This document shows positions 8,804 to 16,603 of a stretch of 64,000 bases of DNA, in pieces; the first letter of the stretch is position 1; each line of letters begins with the position of its first letter. Location of the stretch: positions 186,001-250,000 of the forward strand of contig JADCCX010000008.1 in assembly GCA_020252485.1 (NCBI GenBank), given 5' to 3'. Under the pieces are notes generated by a model. It had not been told where the DNA came from and did not search any database. It saw only the letters and a list, made by a program, of their open reading frames with translations. The position numbers and the translations under genes were made by a program. The DNA comes from Methylocystis sp. Its GTDB lineage: Bacteria > Pseudomonadota > Alphaproteobacteria > Rhizobiales > Beijerinckiaceae.

Positions 8804-9211
8804 TCAGAGAACTTCAGTGACGATGCGGAGGCGGATTGTCGTCCGCCATGAATCGGGTTCTTTCAGCGGCTGCGGCTGGACGCCCAGGACCACGAGATTG
8901 ACAACCCGGTGTCCGGCCGCGCTGAGCGGCGATGCGGTCAGCGAGGCGACAGCGGCATCGGCGATGGCGAGCCCTTCGGCGCTGCCGCCGCCCCGGCTCC
9001 AGATGGCAAACGCCAGTTCGGTGATATGGCCATCCTCCGAAGAGGTTCCATTGTCGCGCTGGCTCGCCTCGCCGCAAGCGATGAAGGGATAGGCGACATG
9101 CCGGGGCGGATCGAGATGAACCTTCGGCTCTCTGAGCAGGGCGAGCACGCCGGCATCCGCCGCCAGTCTCGCCCGAATCGCCTCCTTGAGGGCGGCGGCC
9201 GGCGACGTCAT
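8804..9211 (-). CDS. GTA tail terminator-type protein, DUF3168 (gp8)
   Basis: A 135-aa DUF3168 protein (tail terminator role in GTAs), with ALREPKVHLDPP-like and AYPFIACGEASQRDNGTS blocks and a C-terminal SWRTTIRLRIVTEVL. The ATG at 9211 overlaps the stop of the upstream adaptor gene (ATGA), so a longer frame reading into that gene is rejected. This tight coupling leaves no room for the head-closure gene gp7 that normally separates these two genes. Confidence 0.9.
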   Translation of the reverse strand: MTSPAAALKEAIRARLAADAGVLALLREPKVHLDPPRHVAYPFIACGEASQRDNGTSSEDGHITELAFAIWSRGGGSAEGLAIADAAVASLTASPLSAAGHRVVNLVVLGVQPQPLKEPDSWRTTIRLRIVTEVL

Positions 9212-9804
9212 GGCATGCTCTCCAGAAAGGCCCTGCCCAGCTTGAGTTGCCGATAGGGCAGGATCAGCGTGTCGACATCGGCCCCGGTGGGCAACACGGG
9301 CTCGCCCGCTGCGAGAGGCCCCCGCGCGGCATAGGCCTCCGCCACCAGATGGCGGAGCGCCAGGCGAAGGGGCTCCGGACAATCGGCAGGGGCGACGCCA
9401 TATCCCGCAACGACATCGATCTCGATGCCGCTGCGGGCGCGGCCGGGTCCCGGCGGGCTTGTCACAGCCAGCACCGGCGGCTCGCTGCCGGGCTCGATGG
9501 CATAAAGCGCAGACGCAAGGACCGCAGGTACGCCGAGGGCATCGAAGACGCGCACCGCCGCAACAGAAAGGACCGGCAGCACCGGCAGCGTCACCCTCGC
9601 CTCGGCGGGCCAACGGTCGAGCGAAATCCGCCAGGTCTGGGCGAGCATCGCCCGCCCGGTCCTGGCCTCGATGCGCTCGCGCGCGGCCTTGATCAGGCCG
9701 CTGATCAGAGCGTCGTCTTCGCTGTGGTCGACCCTGAGGAAGCGTTTCGTTTCCGTGAGCGTCAGGGGTTCCACTGCCGGAGGATTGACAATATATCGGC
9801 GCAT
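9208..9804 (-). CDS. GTA head-tail connector/adaptor protein (gp6)
   Basis: A 198-aa connector of the phiE125 gp8 / gp6 family. The N-terminal block PLTLTETKRFLRVDHSEDDALISGLI is typical, followed by ARERIEARTGRAML and ADCPEPLRLALRHLVAEAY. The ATG at 9804 is preceded by GGAGG at 5-nt spacing. The protein would form the ring below the portal. The C terminus continues past DTLILPYRQLKL, where I would expect the family to end, by about nine residues (GRAFLESMP), running into the gp8 start. This could be a scar from loss of gp7. Confidence 0.9.
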   Translation of the reverse strand: MRRYIVNPPAVEPLTLTETKRFLRVDHSEDDALISGLIKAARERIEARTGRAMLAQTWRISLDRWPAEARVTLPVLPVLSVAAVRVFDALGVPAVLASALYAIEPGSEPPVLAVTSPPGPGRARSGIEIDVVAGYGVAPADCPEPLRLALRHLVAEAYAARGPLAAGEPVLPTGADVDTLILPYRQLKLGRAFLESMP

Positions 9805-9838
9805 GATTGCCTCCGCCGCATTGAACGGCGTTCGTTAA

Positions 9839-10603
9839 GTGAATGATTGCGATGAGTGCGATGTGAGCAGGAGAAAGTTGGGTTCACGGACCGGGCTGGC
9901 GGTGCTGCTTTGCCTGGCCGCATCACCCGCGCTGGCCGTTGGCGGCGACGCGGCCTCCGAGGCAGGACGCCTCGAAAACCGGATCGTTATGGTGCTGGGC
10001 AACCGGGGCAGCGTCTGCACCGGCACTGTCGTCGCTCCCGCGATCGTGATCACGGCCGGGCATTGCGTTTCGGGTTCCGGCCAATACGCCGTGGCCTATA
10101 AGGAGATCGGCGGCACCGCGACGCTGCAGGAGGTCCGGCAGATCGTCCGCCACCCGGAATTCAAACCCGGTTCGCGCGTATCGATCGACCTCGCCCTTGT
10201 GCGGCTGAAGATGGCGCTGCCGGCCCGTTTCGCCCCCATTCCCCTCGATGACAGCGCGGGAAACGACAGCGTTGGCGCGCGGCAGACGATCGCGGGTTTC
10301 GGTCTCGCCCGCGAAGGCGACGACAGCAGCGCCGGAACGCTGCGCTCTGCCTCCGTCACGGTTCTGCCGCGCTATTACCCGCGCTTCTTGCGCCTTGGCC
10401 TTGCCGGCGGCGGCGTCGCCATCTGCAAGGGCGATTCAGGCGGACCCGTTCTGAACGACAGCCTGCTCGGAATAACCCTTGTCGGCGTCATCTACGGCAA
10501 GGAAGGCGGCGACGGCCGTCAATGCGGGGCCACCGCCCAGGCGGTCCGGATCGCGCCGCAGCGCGCCTGGATCGACCGGGTGATGGCCCAGTGGGGCAAC
10601 TGA
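9839..10603 (+). CDS. secreted trypsin-like serine protease embedded in the GTA cluster
   Basis: About 254 aa from a GTG at 9839; TTG at 9878 (after AGGAG) or GTG at 9863 may be the true start. A signal peptide ends near LCLAASPALA. The chymotrypsin-fold catalytic triad is complete: His75 in ITAGHC, Asp117 in SIDLALVRL and Ser200 in CKGDSGGPV, counting from 9839. It is read on the opposite strand to all GTA genes and sits exactly between the connector (gp6) and the capsid (gp5), with short gaps on both sides. It should act outside the cytoplasm. A link to GTA biology such as particle maturation, release or host surface change is speculation. Confidence 0.9.
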   Translation: MNDCDECDVSRRKLGSRTGLAVLLCLAASPALAVGGDAASEAGRLENRIVMVLGNRGSVCTGTVVAPAIVITAGHCVSGSGQYAVAYKEIGGTATLQEVRQIVRHPEFKPGSRVSIDLALVRLKMALPARFAPIPLDDSAGNDSVGARQTIAGFGLAREGDDSSAGTLRSASVTVLPRYYPRFLRLGLAGGGVAICKGDSGGPVLNDSLLGITLVGVIYGKEGGDGRQCGATAQAVRIAPQRAWIDRVMAQWGN

Positions 10604-10615
10604 CCACCAGAGCGA

Positions 10616-11863
10616 TCAGGAGACGCCGAACCTCAGCAGTTTGTAGGCGTCGAAATCCTGCACGCCGCCGCCCACCCGTTTCGTGGTGTAAAACAGCACA
10701 TAGGGCTTGGCGGTGAAGGGGTCGCGGAGCACGCGGATGCCCATGCGGTCGACCACGAGATACGCCCGCTTGAAGTCACCGAATGCCACCGAGAAACTGT
10801 TGGCCGCAATGTTCGGCATGTCTTCCGACTCGACGATCGGGAAGTTCATGAACGTCGCCATCTGCCCCAGCGAGATCGGCGGCTGCCAGAGGTAATTGCC
10901 CGTGCTGTCCTTGAACTTGCGCACCGCCGCCTGGGTCGAGCGGCTCATGATGAAGGTGCCGTTCTGGCGGTAGGGGGCTTTCACCGCATAGGCGAGATCG
11001 ATCAGGATATCGGAGGGTGCCGTTGCCGCGAACCCGGCCGAGACCCCGGTTGCAAGATAGCCGACATTGCCCCAGGTCCAGCTCGCTTGCGCAACGTTGG
11101 TGTAGGCAAGGATGCCCCTCGGCTTGTCGACTCCGTCGCCGGCAATGAACGCCTGCCCTTCGCGCTCGGCGAAGACGGTCTCGATCTCATCGGCGATCCA
11201 TTCCTCGATGTTGATCGCGCCGTCATCGAGCAGCGACTGGGTTGCCGATGGCATGGCGTAGAGCTCCATGGCCGGGAACGTCAGGTCGGCCAGAATCTGG
11301 CTGTTCGTCTGGGGACGCGCCGCAGTCTCGTTGACCCAGCCCGAAGCGGGACCCGTGGTCGAGAAAGCCTTCTTCAGCTGATTGCCTGAGATTTCCCGCA
11401 CGGTTGCCAAGGCGCGGACCGGCGAGATCAGCGCCATGCGGCGCAGCAATTCACGCTCCTGTGGGACGGGCACGAGGAAGCCGCCGTCCGGACCGGAACC
11501 CGAGGAGAGAGCCTTCTCTTCCAGCCGCTTCAGCCCCTGGGCGTCGCCGCTGCGGATATAGGCCTCGAAAGCCGCCTTGTGCTCCCGGGCAGCGGGATCC
11601 ATCGTCTCGGCCCTGGTTTCGCCCAGCGAGGGACGGCGGGCCTTCAGCGCCAGCTGGTCGATGCGCGCCTTGGTCTGGTCGAGCGTCCGGTCGATTCTCG
11701 CAAGCTTCTCCTCGGTCAGCACATCGGCGGTCAGCCGGTGTTCGATCTGTCCTAGCCTGTCGTCATTGGTTTCGCGGAAAGCCTCGAAAGCCCGCGAGAA
11801 GTCCTCGAAGGCTTGTGTCACGTCCGGCCCGGCGGCCTTGGTCTCCAATCTCTGTTCAGTCAT
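10616..11863 (-). CDS. GTA major capsid protein, HK97 fold (gp5)
   Basis: A 415-aa HK97-family capsid protein. The N-terminal third (about 1-120) is charged and predicted coiled coil (TADVLTEEKLARIDRTLDQT), acting as scaffold and removed by the prohead protease. The shell domain follows, with TTGPASGWVNETAARPQTN, the E-loop region, and the segment AEREGQAFIAGDGVDKPRGIL typical of GTA capsids. The start overlaps the gp4 stop (TGATG), so the two are coupled. Confidence 0.95.
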   Translation of the reverse strand: MTEQRLETKAAGPDVTQAFEDFSRAFEAFRETNDDRLGQIEHRLTADVLTEEKLARIDRTLDQTKARIDQLALKARRPSLGETRAETMDPAAREHKAAFEAYIRSGDAQGLKRLEEKALSSGSGPDGGFLVPVPQERELLRRMALISPVRALATVREISGNQLKKAFSTTGPASGWVNETAARPQTNSQILADLTFPAMELYAMPSATQSLLDDGAINIEEWIADEIETVFAEREGQAFIAGDGVDKPRGILAYTNVAQASWTWGNVGYLATGVSAGFAATAPSDILIDLAYAVKAPYRQNGTFIMSRSTQAAVRKFKDSTGNYLWQPPISLGQMATFMNFPIVESEDMPNIAANSFSVAFGDFKRAYLVVDRMGIRVLRDPFTAKPYVLFYTTKRVGGGVQDFDAYKLLRFGVS

Positions 11864-12489
11864 CAGCGTTTCCTTTGCGCAGTGTTGGTTGACGATACGT
11901 TTGCCAATCGGCCCGCCGAACGGCGGATGGCCGCAGCAAGCGCGGCAGGGTCGGACGCCGCCGTCATCCGCTTCACGGCGGAGACGCGCGCTCCGGGCAG
12001 CATCGGGAAGGTGACGATCGACACCTCCCAGAGATCGAGCTTCTCGAGGTTGCGCACGCCGGTGGCGTTATCCTTGCGGGCGCGCTCTGTGCGGAAGCCG
12101 ATCGACAGGCCGTCGACGGCGCCCGAGCGCATCAGCGCGTGTACTTCGCGGGCCTTGCCGACGGCGAGATCGAGCCGGCCGCACACCTTGAGGCCCTGCT
12201 CATCCTCGCTGATCCGCTCCCAGACGCCGAGCGGATGAACGGGATCGTGCTGCCAGAGAAGCTTGATGGCCGAAGGCGGCTTGCGGGCAAGGCAATCGCG
12301 GAACGCCCCCTGCACCACCCTGTCCCGCCCCAGATCGATAACGCCGAACAGCGAGGCGTAACCCTCAAAGGCGCCATCCGCCGAAACCTTGGCGAGCGGC
12401 GCACCGGTGAATTTCACCTCATGACGGGTCGGCAACCTGATCGGAGAGCCCAGATCGGCTTTACGAACCATGTGGCTATCGGCCTTCAT
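11863..12489 (-). CDS. GTA HK97-family prohead protease (gp4)
   Basis: About 208 aa from the ATG at 12489, which has GGAGG 5 nt upstream; an alternative ATG lies at 12519. This serine protease of the U35 family processes the capsid scaffold. Conserved blocks are FEGYASLFGVIDLGRDRVVQGAF, LLWQHDP (catalytic His) and VDGLSIGFRT (catalytic Ser), followed by LEKLDLWEVSIVTFP. It is coupled to gp5 through a TGATG overlap. Confidence 0.94.
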   Translation of the reverse strand: MKADSHMVRKADLGSPIRLPTRHEVKFTGAPLAKVSADGAFEGYASLFGVIDLGRDRVVQGAFRDCLARKPPSAIKLLWQHDPVHPLGVWERISEDEQGLKVCGRLDLAVGKAREVHALMRSGAVDGLSIGFRTERARKDNATGVRNLEKLDLWEVSIVTFPMLPGARVSAVKRMTAASDPAALAAAIRRSAGRLANVSSTNTAQRKR

Positions 12490-12678
12490 GCGTGCCTCCG
12501 CCCTTTCGCGCATCAGCATCGGTCGGGAGCTCCCGCCGGAAGAGGGCGAGCGCCTGAAAAAAGCGGCGGAAAACCGCCGCCGCTTCTCCCGCTTCGGATT
12601 TCCTCTCCGGCGCCGGATGCGTCGGGGCGGATTTTTGTCCCCGCCCCGACAGGCGCAGGATGGTTCGGGACCAGGGCC

Positions 12679-12924
12679 TCATGACTCATCACCTTCATGG
12701 TTGGAGTTGATCTGCTTGTGCGCGTTTTGGCTGCGGCTGAAATGCGCGAGCTCGTGCAGGAACTCGCTCAGGAAAAGGTCGGTCCGCCGGGTTGCTTCCG
12801 CCGCCTCGCGCACACAGTAGCCAGCCAGCACCGAAGCGCTGGCGGCCCAGACGAAAAGCGCGATGTGGCCGATGTCGGCCTCATCGAGAAAGGCCGTCAG
12901 GAGGTGGTCAATGATCGTGAGCAT
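12679..12924 (-). CDS. small membrane protein between GTA portal and protease genes
   Basis: An 81-aa protein beginning MLTIIDHLLTAFLDEADIGH from an ATG preceded by GGAG at 6-nt spacing. One membrane helix is evident (HIALFVWAASASVLAGYCV), then a charged C-terminal helix rich in Arg, His and Glu. It occupies the gp3.5-like slot, 27 bp after the portal gene. No catalytic motif is visible. In GTAs this small gene is poorly conserved and its role is not defined. Confidence 0.65.
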   Translation of the reverse strand: MLTIIDHLLTAFLDEADIGHIALFVWAASASVLAGYCVREAAEATRRTDLFLSEFLHELAHFSRSQNAHKQINSNHEGDES

Positions 12925-12951
12925 CGGGCGCTCCGCTTGGGCCATCGATTG

Positions 12952-14148
12952 TCAGGCGGAAGCCGGCGCTTTCGCCATCGGCGGGTAGCCCAGTGCAGCC
13001 CGTTTCTCGTCGACCGTCAGGAAATCCGCCGCCGTCACAGCCTTCCAGAGCGGCTCCCGCGTATCGTTCATGGCATCGACGCCGTCGAAATCCGGTGTGA
13101 GCCTGATCTCCGATCCCATCTGCTGCGAGAGCCAAAGCGACAGGCTCTGCGCCGTTCGCTTCACCAGCGGCGCGATGCACTGGCGCCAGAAGACCCGGTT
13201 CGCCTCGGCGTAATTCGCATGCGTGTTGTCGCCGGCGAGGCCCAGCACCAGCGGGGGCACGCCCAGCGCCAGCGCGATCTCCCGCGCCGCCATGTTCTTG
13301 AGCTGGATGAAATCCATCTCGGTCGGCGACAGCGAGAGCGGCTTCCAGTCGAGCCCGCCTTCCAGCAGCAGCGGCCGCCCGGCATTGGATGCGCCCTGGA
13401 AGCCCTCTTCCAGCTCGCGCTTCAGCCGGTCGAACTGCTCCTCACTCATGTTCGCCCCGTCGGCGGCGTAGACGAGCGCGCCGGATGGCCGGGCCGCATT
13501 GTCGAGGAACGCCTTGTTCCAGCGGCTCGCCTCGTTGTGGATATCGATGGCGGTCGCCGCCGACTCCAGGGCGGAGAGGCCGTAGTGATCATCCGCCGGA
13601 TGCGTGAGCGTCAGATGCAGGATCGGCGACGGCCCTTCGGCCGCCTGGAACCGGACCGATTGCCCCGCCACCACATACTCATAGGCCTCCGGCCAGCCAT
13701 CCGGTCCCGGCACGACGCGCATCCGGTCGGAGCGCAGCACATGCAGCTCGCGCGGGCCCCCATCGAGCATCACGCATTCGAGATAGGCGTTGCCCGCGAT
13801 ATGCAGCTGCAGGAACAGGGCTTCGAGCAGCGCAGTGCCAGCCTGGCGCGGATTTGGCGCGGCAAGGAGCGACGCCGCCGCCGCAACATCACCGGCATCC
13901 GGGCCGCTGACATCAAGCGTCACGGAAGCCGCGGCTTCCGCAATCATGCGGATCGACCGATGCGCCACCGGATTGATCATGAAACCCTCGCGGGCGAAAC
14001 CGGCATAGTCGCGCGGCGTCCACACGGGCCGGCCATGCGCCGAAAGCGCGATCAGCGGTCCGGTGCGAGAAGCTTTCGTGGCATCGGGACGCGATGCGGC
14101 GTTCCCCGGAGCGAGAGCGCTCCGCAGGCGGGAGAGGATGGTTGCCAT
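12952..14148 (-). CDS. GTA portal protein, HK97 type (gp3)
   Basis: About 398 aa from the ATG at 14148 (MATILSRLRSALAPG). An upstream ATG at 14196 has no ribosome site. It is a portal of the HK97 family forming the DNA entry ring. Typical blocks are INPVAHRSIRMIAEAAASV near the N terminus, SALESAATAIDIHNEASRWN in the middle, and ALALGVPPLVLGL followed by NYAEANRVFW near the C terminus. It lies 68 bp downstream of the terminase gene. Confidence 0.94.
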   Translation of the reverse strand: MATILSRLRSALAPGNAASRPDATKASRTGPLIALSAHGRPVWTPRDYAGFAREGFMINPVAHRSIRMIAEAAASVTLDVSGPDAGDVAAAASLLAAPNPRQAGTALLEALFLQLHIAGNAYLECVMLDGGPRELHVLRSDRMRVVPGPDGWPEAYEYVVAGQSVRFQAAEGPSPILHLTLTHPADDHYGLSALESAATAIDIHNEASRWNKAFLDNAARPSGALVYAADGANMSEEQFDRLKRELEEGFQGASNAGRPLLLEGGLDWKPLSLSPTEMDFIQLKNMAAREIALALGVPPLVLGLAGDNTHANYAEANRVFWRQCIAPLVKRTAQSLSLWLSQQMGSEIRLTPDFDGVDAMNDTREPLWKAVTAADFLTVDEKRAALGYPPMAKAPASA

Positions 14149-14216
14149 GGCGGGGTTGTTCCTGGTCGAAATTACCTTAAGCCGCAGCTGCGGCATGAGT
14201 GTGAACGGGTGTCTAG

Positions 14217-15509
14217 CTAGAGCCCCCGCACCCGGGGCCTGCCGCGCTCGGCCTCGCTGAGCGCCGTCAGCGCCCAGACGAGCGCATCGAGCCTGTCCGG
14301 CGAGCGGCCGTCCGGCAATCCGTCAACGCCGAAGAGGCACATCTCATCCTCCAGCGCCGCGAAGCGTCCGCCATGCCTCACCCGCCCCTGCGCATAGAGC
14401 GCCGCGATGGGCTCGGCCCTGAGATGCTTGCCGCGCGAGGCGCGCACCTTGGTGATGGGCAGCGTGGCGTCGATGGCGCGCAGCACGCTTTCCACCATGT
14501 CGCCGCCCTGGTTGATCTCGACCACGATCCTGTCGGCCTCCAGCGCCCGGAACTGCTCGACCGCGGCTGCGGCCCATTGCTCCGGACGGGCCGCCTCCAC
14601 GCTCGCGTCGGCCAGCACGACATAGCGTCCGTCGCTATCGAGGCCTGCCGCCACGATGCCGCAGCATGAGGCGGGGCCGGAGCCTGCCGGCGGATCGACA
14701 GCCACGACGATTCTATGCAGCGCCTCCCTGCCGGGCGGCGCGATCACCAGCCGCTCGATCTGATCGCGGCTCCAGAAGGCGTCGCTCCGCTCCTCGACGA
14801 AGAGGCCTTCGAGCTCCTGGCGTCCAAGCCGCGTGCCGGCATAACGGCTGACCACCTCGTCCAGAAAGGCCGGCGCCAGATTATACGCATTGGCGACAGT
14901 TGGCGCATGGGTGAGCGCCGTCCTCGGATCGGCGGCCAGCCGCTTGAGGAGCGGGGTCGGCCTTGGCGTCGTCGTCACGACTTCGCGGGGGCGATGGCCC
15001 AGCCGCAAGGCGAATTGCAGATTGTCCCAGGCCGCATCGGCATTCGTCCATTTCGCAAGCTCATCGCACCAGGCGGCATCGAATTGCGGGCCGCGCAGGC
15101 TTTCCGGCTCCTCCGCCGAGAAAAGCTGGGCCACCGCGCCGTTCGGCCAGATGAGCCGCCGCCGGCCGATCTCGAAGCTCGGGCGCTCGGCCCCGGCATG
15201 AATGGCCATGAGGCCCGAGACGCCGTCGATCATCACCTCCCGCACGTCGGCGAAGGTTTCGCCGACGAGGGCGATGCGGCCGACCGGGGCCGCGCCGGTC
15301 CGGCTGTCGCCGAGCGCCATGCGCCGCACCCATTCGGCCCCGGTCCGGGTCTTCCCGGCCCCCCGGCCGCCCAGCACCAGCCAGGTGGTCCAGTCCGCCC
15401 CGCCCTGCGCTTTCGCCGGCGGCAGCTGGTCCGTCCGGGCCCAATAGGGCCAATCCCTGTTGACGGCGTCGATCTCTTGCCGCGTCAGGGAGGCGATGAA
15501 TTCGGTCAA
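14217..15509 (-). CDS. GTA terminase large subunit (gp2)
   Basis: About 430 aa from a TTG at 15509; the frame is open to 15647 inside gp1 but has no better ribosome site there. It is the packaging motor and nuclease. The Walker A motif is VLGGRGAGKTRTGAEWV (about residue 40), the Walker B/catalytic region DAAWCDELAKW, and the C-terminal RNase H-like nuclease begins IVVAVDPPAGSG. GTA terminases package host DNA by a headful-like mechanism. It overlaps the end of gp1 or follows it closely. Confidence 0.94.
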   Translation of the reverse strand: MTEFIASLTRQEIDAVNRDWPYWARTDQLPPAKAQGGADWTTWLVLGGRGAGKTRTGAEWVRRMALGDSRTGAAPVGRIALVGETFADVREVMIDGVSGLMAIHAGAERPSFEIGRRRLIWPNGAVAQLFSAEEPESLRGPQFDAAWCDELAKWTNADAAWDNLQFALRLGHRPREVVTTTPRPTPLLKRLAADPRTALTHAPTVANAYNLAPAFLDEVVSRYAGTRLGRQELEGLFVEERSDAFWSRDQIERLVIAPPGREALHRIVVAVDPPAGSGPASCCGIVAAGLDSDGRYVVLADASVEAARPEQWAAAAVEQFRALEADRIVVEINQGGDMVESVLRAIDATLPITKVRASRGKHLRAEPIAALYAQGRVRHGGRFAALEDEMCLFGVDGLPDGRSPDRLDALVWALTALSEAERGRPRVRGL

Positions 15510-15525
15510 TTCCTGCGGCGCCTCT

Positions 15526-15852
15526 TCAAACCTCCTTGGCCTTGGCCCGCTCAATCGAGAGCCTTCTGAGCCGTTGGTCGAGCGCCTCGCGGAGCTCGTC
15601 GAGATCGTTTGGGGCGGCATCGTCGTCATCGTCGTCTGCTTCCACATCGGCCTTTACGGCGGAGAGTTCGCGGAGCGTTTTGGCGAGAACGGACAGCACG
15701 CGCGCATCGCGCTCGGCGTCCGCCACCGGCCTTGGACCTGTCGCAAGGCGCGCCTCGATTTCAGCCGCCTGCATCTCGGCGGCGCGCCAAAGCCGAGCGG
15801 CCAATGCCGTTCGGGGATCGCTTGCAGTAGGATTAGATTCGCACTCCGCCAT
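15526..15852 (-). CDS. GTA small terminase-like protein (gp1)
   Basis: A 108-aa protein starting MAECESNPTASDPRT at 15852, where GGAG lies 6 nt upstream. Longer in-frame starts to 15888 lack one. It is mostly helical, with an acidic run of seven Asp (broken only by Ala and Asn nearby) and a basic C-terminal helix (QRLRRLSIERAKAKEV). The position first in the cluster and the composition match GTA gp1, the TerS-like protein. It probably works with gp2 in DNA packaging. Confidence 0.82.
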   Translation of the reverse strand: MAECESNPTASDPRTALAARLWRAAEMQAAEIEARLATGPRPVADAERDARVLSVLAKTLRELSAVKADVEADDDDDDAAPNDLDELREALDQRLRRLSIERAKAKEV

Positions 15853-15939
15853 CTGTGTCTCCATCGCCGCACTGCGACGGAGAACCAAAACGGTAACGCC
15901 AACTCCGCCCCGCCGCTCACAATTCTTCAGCGTGTCTGA

Positions 15940-15968
15940 AACCTAGCCGGGGAGCGTCACGATGTCAA
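15940..15968 (-). promoter_or_regulatory. putative sigma70-type promoter of the GTA operon
   Basis: On the minus strand a perfect -35 box TTGACA (15963-15968) is followed after 17 bp by TAGGTT (15940-15945), a weak -10 box. It lies about 88 bp upstream of the gp1 start and downstream of the neighbouring ycgN gene. All GTA genes below it are closely spaced, so this could drive the whole cluster. Called by eye. Confidence 0.45.
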
Positions 15969-15999
15969 GGATTATTTTCCTAATAAAAATCAGGGTATT

Positions 16000-16488
16000 T
16001 TACAAATTGTTGGGACTTTTCCTTTTTCCCGGAAAGCGGTTCGGCCATTGCCGGATGCGTTTCCGCATCTGCCGGATCGACACATCCGCTTCACTGGCGA
16101 AGACGCGGCCCTTGACCGAAACGCCCGCATCCACAACCGTTTGCGCCGAGCCGGACACCAGCGGATGCCACCAGGCGAGTCCCTTGCCTTCGTCGATCCG
16201 GCGATAGGCGCAGGTGGGCGGCAGCCACCGCAGGTTACGCACCGCTTCCGGCGTGAGAGTCACACAATCGGGCATCGCCTTGGCCCTTCCGGCATAATCC
16301 GTGCAGCGGCATGTCGCGCCGTCGAACAGCCGGCAGGCGACATCCGTATGGTGCAATTCGCCCGTATCCTCGTCCTCGAGCTTGACGAGGCAGCAGCGGC
16401 CGCAGCCGTCGCAGAGGCTCTCCCATTCCTCCGGCGTCATGCTGTCGAGCGTCTTTGTCGCCCAGAATGGTTTCGCCGGTGATGCCAT
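16000..16488 (-). CDS. YcgN family cysteine cluster protein
   Basis: A 162-aa UPF0260/YcgN-like protein with a CxxCxxCC cluster (SLCDGCGRCCLVK, about residues 25-37) and further conserved cysteines at TCRCTDY and MPDCVTLTPE, suggesting binding of Zn or an Fe-S cluster. Other family blocks are LRWLPPTCAYR and LAWWHPLVSG. The cellular role of the family is not established. It is read toward the GTA cluster but separated from gp1 by an AT-rich gap and a putative promoter. Confidence 0.92.
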   Translation of the reverse strand: MASPAKPFWATKTLDSMTPEEWESLCDGCGRCCLVKLEDEDTGELHHTDVACRLFDGATCRCTDYAGRAKAMPDCVTLTPEAVRNLRWLPPTCAYRRIDEGKGLAWWHPLVSGSAQTVVDAGVSVKGRVFASEADVSIRQMRKRIRQWPNRFPGKRKSPNNL

Positions 16489-16603
16489 TCGACGGGAATG
16501 CGGTATTGAAGGGCCCGAGGCAAGGGCGCTCGCCGCTTCGTGACTTGCCCGTGAAACTTCGGGCGCGCATGAGAGAATCCATCGCGATCATGGGAGATGT
16601 CCA

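Noticed and set aside
12536-12545. GGGAGCTCCC palindrome upstream of gp4
   Set aside because: Ten-base palindromes of this composition are expected by chance in GC-rich DNA.
12513-12698. Minus-strand 61-codon frame between gp4 and the small membrane protein
   Set aside because: Low-complexity Gly/Arg/Pro-rich, no ribosome site of note, and overlapping frames on both strands are equally plausible.
12697-14220. Plus-strand open frame of 507 codons across the GTA portal gene
   Set aside because: Shadow of gp3 and its neighbour; no domain recognised.
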